From Solea solea (Eukaryota; Chordata; Actinopteri; Pleuronectiformes; Soleidae): a stretch of DNA of 64,000 nucleotides. Where the stretch lies: positions 25,317,481-25,381,480 of the forward strand of contig NC_081149.1 of assembly GCF_958295425.1 (NCBI RefSeq), in the 5' to 3' direction. Every line of letters begins with the position of its first letter. Positions within the stretch are counted from its first letter, which is position 1. Below are positions 54,084 to 64,000 of this stretch, piece by piece. Below the pieces are notes generated by a model, which was not told the DNA's origin, ran no database searches, and was given only the letters and a program-made list of their open reading frames with translations. Both the position numbers and the translations under genes were made by a program.

Positions 54084-57000
54084 ATAGTATAGTATGTCGT
54101 CCAAAATCACTCAAAAAAGTCATAGTATAGTATGTCGTCCAAAATTACTCAAAAAAGTCATAGTATAGTATGTCGTCCAAAATCACTCAAAGAAGTCATA
54201 GTAAAGTATGTCGTCCAAAATCACTCAAAGAAGTCATAGTATAGTATGTTGTCTAAAATCACTCAAAAAAGTCATAGTATAGTATGTCGTCCAAAATCAC
54301 TCAAAGAAGTCATAGTATAGTATGTCGTCCAAAATCACTCAAAAAAGTCATAGTATAGTATGTCGTCCAAAATTGGTCAAAAAAGTCATAGTATAGTATG
54401 TCGTCCACAATTGGTCAAAAAAGTCATAGTAAAGTGTGTCGTCCGAAATCACTTAAAAGAAGTCATAGTATAGTATGTCGTCCAAAATTGGTCAAAAAAG
54501 TCATAGTATAGTATGTCGTCCAAAATCACACAAAAAAGTCATAGTATAGTATGTCGTCCAAAATCACACAAAAAAGTCATAGTATAGTATGTCGTCCAAA
54601 ATCACACAAAAAAGTCATAGTATAGTGTGTCGTCCGAAATCACTCAAAGAAGTCATAGAATAGTATGTCGTCCAAAATCTGTCAAAAAAGTCATAGTATA
54701 GTATGTCGTCCAAAATTGGTCAAAAAAGTCATAGTATAGTATGTCGTCCAAAATTGGTCAAAAAAGTCATAGTATAGTATGTCGTCCAAAATCACACAAA
54801 AAAGTCATAGTATAGTATGTCGTCCAAAATCACACAAAAAAGTCATCGTACAGTATGTCGTTCAAAATCACACAAAAAAGTCATAGTATAGTATGTCGTC
54901 CAAAATTGGTCAAAAAAGTCATAGTATCGTATGTCGTCCTAAATCACTCAAAGAAGTCATAGTATAGTATGTCGTCCAAGATCACTCAAAGAAGTCATAG
55001 TATAGTATGTCTTCCAAAATTACACAAAAAAGTCATAGTATAGTATGTCGTCCAAAATTGGTCAAAAAAGTCATAGTATAGTATGTCGTCCAAAATTGGT
55101 CAAAAAAGTCATAGTATAGTATGTCGTCCAAAATCACTCAAAAAAGTCATAGTATAGTGTGTCGTCCGAAATCACTCAAAGAAGTCATAGTATAGTATGT
55201 CGTCCAAAATCTGTCAAAAAAGTCATAGTATAGTATGTCGTCCAAAATCGGTCAAAAAAGTCATAGTATAGTATGTCGTCCAAAATTGGTCAAAAAAGTC
55301 ATAGTATAGTATGTCGTCCGAAATCACTCAAAGAAGTCATAGTATAGTATGTCGTCCAAAATCTGTCAAAAAAGTCATAGTATAGTATGTCGTCCAAAAT
55401 CACACAAAAAAGTCATAGTATAGTATGTCCTCCAAAATCAGTCAAAAAAGTCATAGTATAGTATGTCGTCCAAAATCACTCAAAAAAGTCTTGGTATAGT
55501 GTGTCGTCCGAAATCACTCAAAGAAGTCATAGTATAGTATGTCGTCCAAAATCTGTCAAAAAAGTCATAGTATAGTATGTCGTCCAAAATCTGTCAAAAA
55601 AGTCATAGTATAGTATGTCGTCCAAAATCACTCAAAGAAGTCATAGTATAGTATGTCGTCCAAAATTGGTCAAAAAAGTCATAGTATAGTATGTCGTCCA
55701 AAATCACACAAAAAAGTCATAGTATAGTATGTCGTCCAAAATTGGTCAAAAAAGTCATAGTATAGTATGTCGTCCAAAATCACACAAAAAAGTCATAGTA
55801 TAGTATGTCGTCCAAAATCACACAAAAAAGTCAAAGTATAGTATGTCGTCCAAAATCGGTCAAAAAAGTCATAGTATAGTATGTCGTCCAAAATTGGTCA
55901 AAAAAGTCATAGTATAGTATGTCGTCCAAAATCTGTCAAAAAAGTCATAGTATAGTATGTCGTCCAAAATCTGTCAAAAAAGTCATAGTATAGTATGTCG
56001 TCCAAAATCACTCAAAGAAGTCATAGTATAGTATGTCGTCCAAAATTGGTCAAAAAAGTCATAGTATAGTATGTCGTCCAAAATCACACCAAAAACTCAT
56101 AGTATAGTATGTCGTCCAAAATCACACAAAAAAGTCATAGTATAGTATGTCGTCCAAAATCACACAAAAAAGTCTTAGTATAGTATGTCGTCCGAAATCA
56201 CTCAAAGAAGTCATAGTATAGTATGTCGTCCAAAATCTGTCAAAAAAGTCATAGTATAGTATGTTGTCCAAAATTGGTCAAAAAAGTCATAGTATAGTAT
56301 GTCGTACAAAATTGGTCAAAAAAGTCATAGTATAGTATGTCGTACAAAATTGGTCAAAAAAGTCATAGTATAGTATGTCGTCCAAAATTGGTCAAAAAAG
56401 TCATAGTATAGTATGTCGTCCAAAATTGGTCAAAAAAGTCATAGTATAGTATGTCGTCCAAAATTGGTCAAAAAAGTCATAGTATAGTATGTCGTCCAAA
56501 ATCACACCAAAAAGTCATAGTATAGTATGTCGTCCAAAATCACACAAAAAAGTCATAGTATAGTATGTCGTCCAAAATCACACAAAAAAGTCATAGTATA
56601 GTATGTCGTCCAAAATCTGTCAAAAAAGTCATAGTATAGTATGTCGTCCAAAATCACACAAAAAAGTCATAGTATAGTATGTCGTCCAAAATCACACAAA
56701 AAAGTCATAGTATAGTATGTCCTCCAAAATCAGTCAAAAAAGTCATAGTATAGTATGTCGTCCAAAATCACTCAAAGAAGTCATAGTATAGTATGTCGTC
56801 CAAAATTGGTCAAAAAAGTCATAGTATAGTATGTCGTCCAAAATCACACAAAAAAGTCATAGTATAGTATGTCGTCCAAAATTGGTCAAAAAAGTCATAG
56901 TATAGTATGTCGTCCAAAATCACACAAAAAAGTCATAGTATAGTATGTCGTCCAAAATCACACAAAAAAGTCAAAGTATAGTATGTCGTCCAAAATCGGT

Positions 57001-58660
57001 CAAAAAAGTCATAGTATAGTATGTCGTCCAAAATCTGTCAAAAAAGTCATAGTATAGTATGTCGTCCAAAATCACTCAAAGAAGTCATAGTATAGTATGT
57101 CGTCCGAAATTGGTCAAAAAAGTCATAGTATAGCATGTCGTCAAAAATCACACAAAAAAGTCAAAGTATAGTATGTCGTCCAAAATCGGTCAAAAAAGTC
57201 ATAGTATAGTATGTCGTCCAAAATCTGTCAAAAAAGTCATAGTATAGTATGTCGTCCAAAATCACACAAAAAAGTCATAGTATAGTATGTCCTCCAAAAT
57301 CAGTCAAAAAAGTCATAGTATAGTATGTCGTCCAAAATCTGTCAAAAAAGTCATAGTATAGTATGTCGTCCAAAATCACTCAAAGAAGTCATAGTATAGT
57401 ATGTCGTCCAAAATTGGTCAAAAAAGTCATAGTATAGTATGTCGTCCAAAATCACACAAAAAAGTCATAGTATAGTATGTCGTCCAAAATTGGTCAAAAA
57501 AGTCATAGTATAGTATGTCGTCCAAAATCACACAAAAAAGTCATAGTATAGTATGTCGTCCAAAATTGGTCAAAAAAGTCATAGTATAGTATGTCGTCCA
57601 AAATTGGTCAAAAAAGTCATAGTATAGTATGTCGTCCAAAATCACACAAAAAAGTCAAAGTATAGTATGTCGTCCAAAATCTGTCAAAAAAGTCATAGTA
57701 TAGTATGTCGTCCAAAATCACTCAAAGAAGTCATAGTATAGTATGTCGTCCAAAATTGGTCAAAAAAGTCATAGTATAGTATGTCGTCCAAAATCACACC
57801 AAAAACTCATAGTATAGTATGTCGTCCAAAATCACACAAAAAAGTCATAGTATAGTATGTCGTCCAAAATCACACAAAAAAGTCATAGTATAGTATGTCG
57901 TCCAAAATTGGTCAAAAAAGTCATAGTATAGTATGTCGTTCAAAATCACACAAAAAAGTCATAGTATAGTATGTCGTCCAAAATCACACAAAAAAGTCAT
58001 AGTATAGTATGTCGTCCAAAATCACTCAAAAAGTCATAGTATAGTGTGTCGTCCGAAATCACTCAAAGAAGTCATAGTATAGTATGTCGTCCAAAATCTG
58101 TCAAAAAAGTCATAGTATAGTATGTCGTCCAAAATTGGTCAAAAAAGTCATAGTATAGTATGTCGTCCAAAATTGGTCAAAAAAGTCATAGTATAGTATG
58201 TCGTCCAAAATCACACAAAAAAGTCATAGTCTAGTATGTCGTCCAAAATTGGTCAGAAAAATCATAGTATATAGTATGTCATCCAAAATAGGTCAAAAAA
58301 GTCATAGTATAGTATGTCGTCCAAAATCATCCGAAAAAGTCATAGTATAGTATGTCGTCCAAAATCACACAAAAAAGTCATAGTATAGTATGTCGTCCAA
58401 AATCACACAAAAAAGTCATAGTATAGTATGTCGTCCAAAATTGGTCAAAAAAGTCATAGTATAGTATGTCGTTCAAAATCACACAAAAAAGTCATAGTAT
58501 AGTATGTCGTCCAAAATCACACAAAAAAGTCATAGTATAGTATGTCGTCCTAAATCACTCAAAGAAGTCATAGTATAGTACGTCGTCCAAAATCACTCAA
58601 AGAAGTCATAGTATAGTATGACGTCCAAAATCGGTAAGAAAGGTCATAGTATAGTATGTC

Positions 58661-58809
58661 ATCTAAATTAACACCAATACTTGTCAGGATTGCAGAAGAC
58701 ACTTGTTCCAATCAGGGCTTGAACTCAGGTCTTCTATGTTAAAGTCAGAAGTGCTATCCACTGCACCAACCTTGTTTCCCTGAAAGACTTTGAATCATCA
58801 TGTTATAGT
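58661..58809 (-). mobile_element. tRNA-derived SINE, copy 4
   Basis: The most diverged copy (CCAATACTTGTCAGG where the others read CCAATCCTGTCAGG; GAAAGACTTTG for GAAAAACTTTG). A and B boxes remain intact. Confidence 0.75.
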
Positions 58810-58998
58810 ATGTCGTCCAAAATGGGTCAAAAAAGTCATAGTATAGTATGTCGTCCAAAATGGGTCAAAAAAGTCATAGTATAATATGTCGTCCAAAATC
58901 ACTCAAAAAGAGTCATAGTATAGTATGTGGTCCAATATCATTTAAAGAAGTCATAGTATAGTATGTCGTCCAAAATGGGTCAAAAAAGTCATAGTATA

Positions 58999-59134
58999 GT
59001 CAGTCAGTCAGTCAGTCATCATCTACCGCTTTATCCTCAACCAGAGGGTCGCGGGGGGTGCTGTGCCAATCTCAGCTACATCGGGCGATAGGCGGGGTAC
59101 ACCCTGGACAGTTCGCCAGTCCATCGCAGGGCTC
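58999..59134 (+). mobile_element. Dispersed GTCGCGGGGGG repeat, copy 5
   Basis: Same segment with one extra GTCA unit, 190 bases after SINE copy 4. Confidence 0.7.
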
Positions 59135-60104
59135 ATAGTATAGTATGTCGTCCAAAATCACTCAAAAAAGTCATAGTATAGTATGTCGTCCAAAATTACT
59201 CAAAAAAGTCATAGTATAGTATGTCGTCCAAAATCACTCAAAGAAGTCATAGTAAAGTATGTCGTCCAAAATCACTCAAAGAAGTCATAGTATAGTATGT
59301 TGTCTAAAATCACTCAAAAAAGTCATAGTATAGTATGTCGTCCAAAATCACTCAAAGAAGTCATAGTATAGTATGTCGTCCAAAATCACTCAAAAAAGTC
59401 ATAGTATAGTATGTCGTCCAAAATTGGTCAAAAAAGTCATAGTATAGTATGTCGTCCACAATTGGTCAAAAAAGTCATAGTAAAGTGTGTCGTCCGAAAT
59501 CACTTAAAAGAAGTCATAGTATAGTATGTCGTCCAAAATTGGTCAAAAAAGTCATAGTATAGTATGTCGTCCAAAATTGGTCAAAAAAGTCATAGTATAG
59601 TATGTCGTCCAAAATCACTCAAAAAAGTCATAGTATAGTGTGTCGTCCGAAATCACTCAAAGAAGTCATAGTATAGTATGTCGTCCAAAATCGGTCAAAA
59701 AAGTCATAGTATAGTATGTCGTCCAAAATCTGTCAAAAAAGTCATAGTATAGTATGTCGTCCAAAATTGGTGAAAAAAGTCACAGTATAGTATGTCGTCC
59801 AAAATCACACAATAAAGTCATAGTATAGTATGTCGTCCAAAATTGGTGAAAAAAGTCACAGTATAGTATGTCGTCCAAAATCACACAAAAAAGTCATAGT
59901 ATAGTATGTTGTCCAAAATTGGTGAAAAAAGTCACAGTATAGTATGTCGTCCAAAATCGGTCAAAAAAGTAATTGAATTTGACATTTTTTTGATATTTGT
60001 TCTTTTCTGTGTTAAGGAAAAGTTGAAAGAAGAACATCAATAACTAAACATTTTCATAAAAAGACGATGAGACAAATTGAACCTGAAAAGTCTTTTGTTT
60101 CACT

Positions 60105-60110
60105 TTTATT
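60105..60110 (-). terminator. Minus-strand polyA signal candidate
   Basis: TTTATT on the plus strand, AATAAA on the minus strand, with T/GT-rich minus-strand sequence beyond. It is far (1.8 kb) from the stop. Confidence 0.35.
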
Positions 60111-60477
60111 TCATAAAACTGAAGGGAGTCATTTCAACCTAAATCTAATAAATTCTTCACAATCATGCTGCCAAAAATTGCACATCCTTTTAAAAAAACA
60201 CAGACACGTTATACATTTACAGCGTGTGTGTACATTTAGTAAACACCATGTTTAAAAAAAAAAACACTCTTACACTGAACACTTGTTTAGATTTGTAAAA
60301 AGTTTGTGTTTGGACAGCAAAGGGAAGAAAAAGTCAAATCAGTGTAAAAATCATGACTGGATTTGTTTGAGTCACGATTTTAATATTTTGTTTTCCTGAG
60401 ATGATCAAATCAAAACCTTGTATTAATTCCAATTAAACTACAAGTGTGTATTTATGTGAATAAGCTGTGAGTTCAGG

Positions 60478-61145
60478 TGTTTGTGACTGCACTGTGAGCG
60501 CCCCCTGCTGTTGTCGCTGATGTCTACGTCACATGATCACGTCTTTATCTCACTGTGAGACAGACTTTTCCAACAGGAAACGGAAGTTTGTAAACCACTC
60601 ACTCTCCCACACCAAACCCCATAGAGAAAATCAGTGAATTTAACATCATATACACAGGAGTTGTTGATCCACTGCTGCCGCCATCACTAAGTTCAAATGT
60701 CTTATTTTGTAAAATTTGTCTTTTATATATTTAATATTATTTATATAATATTTAATTTAGACTTAACTCAATGACACAAAGTGACCACATGAGGCAGCAG
60801 AGGACCAGCAGCTCCTTTGTCCCTGTGAGCTAAAATCACTGATTTTCTCTATGAGGTTTGGTGTGAGAGAGTGAGTGGTTAATTCAATTCAGTTTTGTTT
60901 GTATAATGCTGAATCATCCCAAACATGATCTCAGGTCTGTGCACATAGACAACATCATGGATCAGATAAACCCAACAATTCACACAATGAGTTAACACTA
61001 GGGGGCAGTGCAGAAAAAAAAACTCAGACAGAACCAGACTCACAGATATGCAGCATCACTGTTTCCACTGACAGTGAGCCTCTGTGTCTCAGCAGCAGGG
61101 GGCGCTCACAGCGCAGTGAGCTCTGATTGTGCTGAACTGTCCCTT
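60478..61145. mobile_element. Fold-back MITE-like repeat, interrupted copy
   Basis: The left half (60490-60720) has GAGCGCCCCCTGCTG, 'cacgtctttatctcactgtg' and 'gtttgtaaaccactcactct'. The right half (60765-60885) has the inverted blocks 'gtgaccacatgaggcagcag' and 'gattttctctatgaggtttg'. The outer end CAGCAGGGGGCGCTCACAG and 'actgtccctttaact' sits at 61090-61149, after about 190 bases of other sequence. Confidence 0.7.
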
Positions 61146-61289
61146 TAACTGAAGAAAGTTTATAATTTTAATTTGACTTTCTATTAAATGTATGAAACAC
61201 ATTTCACAACAAACGTAATATTATTACACATGTATTTACAGTAGATCACTTACAAAGGGCAGAACAACACACACACACACACACACACG

Positions 61290-61545
61290 TTCGACATTCA
61301 TGACTTGAGGGGACATTGCATTGACTTACATTCATTTCCTGGAGACTTACTCTAACCTTAACCACAATTACTACTGGCCTAATCCTAACCCTGACTCTAA
61401 CCTTAAAACATATCTTCCCCTTAAAATGTAGTAATTTAAGTTATGGGGACTTGCTTTATGTCCCCACAAGGAAGACAAGTCCCCATAATGTGACTGTGTA
61501 AACAGGTTTAGGTCCCCACAACATTAGTAATACCTGGACACACGT
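61290..61545 (+). repeat. Dispersed repeat with TGGGGAC/GTCCCCA inverted blocks
   Basis: Contains 'cattgacttacattcatttc', 'ctctaaccttaaccacaa', 'ttatggggacttgctttatg', 'gtccccacaaggaagacaag'. These phrases recur in many teleost genomes, but I cannot name the family. Confidence 0.5.
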
Positions 61546-61911
61546 GCGCACATACACCCACACACACACACACAAATGAATGAATGAATGAATGAATCTC
61601 CCATACTAAAAATTCACGTTGTTGGCTTTAGTTGAAATATTTGATATCGAGTGCGACACAAAGTCATGAAAGTCGCGATTATTCCAACGACAGATGCTGG
61701 TGAGTGGGCGAGGATGATGTCCTACTGGTTAACTTCATCTTTACTATAAATAAAGTTAGCTTATTAGCGCCTGGGGAGTAGTTAGCTTAGCTTTGGCTCC
61801 CGGGGAGTAGTTAGCTTAGCATTAGCCCCAGGACAGTAAAGTAACACTTGCACAAACTTGTTGTCACAGCACCTTCTGCTGGATGGAGGATGAGTGCGCG
61901 GGTGGGCGGAG

Positions 61912-63636
<1,725 letters not shown>

Positions 63637-63654
63637 CTGTGAGAGACCACACGA

Positions 63655-64000
63655 GTCAGCAGCGAGAGTCACGTCTGCGGCGAGAGTCACGTCTGCGGCA
63701 GGAGTCACGTCTGCGGCAGGAGTCACGTCTGCGGCGAGAGTCACGTCTGCGGCAGGAGTCACGTCTGCGGCAGGAGTCACGTCTGCGGCAGGAGTCACGT
63801 CTGCGGAGCGAGTCACGTCTGCGGCGAGAGTCACGTCTGCGGCGAGAGTCACGTCTGCGGCGAGAGTCACGTCTGCGGCAGGAGTCACGTCTGCGGCGAG
63901 AGTCACGTCTGCGGCGAGAGTCACGTCTGCGGCAGGAGTCACGTCTGCGGCGAGAGTCACGTCTGCGGCGAGAGTCACGTCTGCGGCAGGAGTCACGTCT
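63655..64000 (+). repeat. 18 bp minisatellite AGTCACGTCTGCGGCGAG
   Basis: About 19 units up to the window edge, alternating GCGGCGAG and GCGGCAGG. It begins about 20 bases from the acceptor of the mbtd1-like exon at 63636, so it is intronic. The six-codon unit opens an Ala-Asp-Val-Thr frame on the minus strand that is not a gene. Confidence 0.94.

Larger units (their letters stand above)
41183..59969 (+). repeat. 18.8 kb tandem satellite, about 38 bp unit
   Basis: Roughly 490 units of GTCATAGTATAGTATGTCGT + CCAAAAT + a 4-5 base variable window + CAAAAAA. Common windows are TGGT, CACA, CACT, CTGT, CGGT and GGGT. A linked variant has GTGTGTCGTCCGAAATCACT with AAAGAA at the end. The unit is not a multiple of three and has stops in all frames, so there is no coding potential. 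Higher-order copies of 0.9-1.7 kb and several embedded repeats are listed separately. It occupies 29 percent of the window between the 3' ends of mvp and the mbtd1-like gene. Confidence 0.97.
59970..61911 (-). other. Probable 3'UTR of the mbtd1-like gene, with repeats
   Basis: No exon is seen below 61912. A minus-strand AATAAA lies at 60105-60110 and could end a 1.8 kb 3'UTR. Within it are a fold-back MITE (60478-61145), a CA run (61268-61287) and a dispersed repeat (61290-61545). A nearer polyA site cannot be excluded. Confidence 0.45.

Noticed and set aside
41183..59969. CRISPR-like array of repeats and short variable spacers
   Set aside because: Units are contiguous 38 bp with a 4-5 bp window, no spacers of 25-40 bp, no cas genes, and a vertebrate genome.

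Overview
The window is vertebrate nuclear DNA, most likely from a ray-finned (teleost) fish. Genes are split into many short exons with GT-AG introns and AATAAA signals. The proteins are vertebrate (caskin2, major vault protein, an MBT-repeat protein, a decayed ST6GALNAC-type sialyltransferase). The background is packed with CA/GT microsatellites, hAT, Harbinger and LINE remnants, and minisatellites. There are no operons, CRISPR arrays or other bacterial features.

Layout. 1-3 kb (+): the 3' end of an unrecognised gene (last exon 2789-2903, polyA signal 2990), with a weaker candidate last exon at 1042. 4.4-5.1 kb (+): an ST6GALNAC-like pseudogene with two stops and a frameshift. About 6.0-24.8 kb (+): caskin2, with a CpG-rich promoter, a 5' noncoding exon, ATG at 8309, 21 coding exons that join in frame to 1322 codons, and stop at 24091. 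About 27.1-40.9 kb (+): mvp, with 16 coding exons that join to 876 codons (27921-40692). 41.18-59.97 kb: an 18.8 kb tandem satellite of about 38 bp units (roughly 490 copies) with higher-order structure, holding co-amplified tRNA-derived SINE copies and a second dispersed repeat. 61.9-63.6 kb (-): the last five coding exons of an MBT-repeat gene, best called mbtd1, whose 5' part lies beyond the window. mvp and this gene converge on the satellite.

How the genes relate. They are not a pathway. Caskin2 is a multidomain scaffold (ankyrin, SH3, two SAM). MVP is the shell protein of the vault particle. The MBT protein reads methylated histones. The sialyltransferase copy is dead. Their proximity is positional.

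Most notable structure: the mosaic satellite with a constant core and a variable 4-5 bp window; SINE copies with intact Pol III A and B boxes amplified inside it; a minisatellite that has amplified the caskin2 exon 6 splice donor; an mvp intron 14 minisatellite whose every unit looks like a branch point plus 3' splice site; a dispersed fold-back element carrying CTCF-like motifs, one of which appears to lie inside a caskin2 microexon; and two inverted copies, 34 kb apart, of an element with an internal 63 bp VNTR. Exon coordinates were derived by hand from splice consensus, reading frame and remembered family sequences. Both complete genes keep frame end to end, which supports the models.
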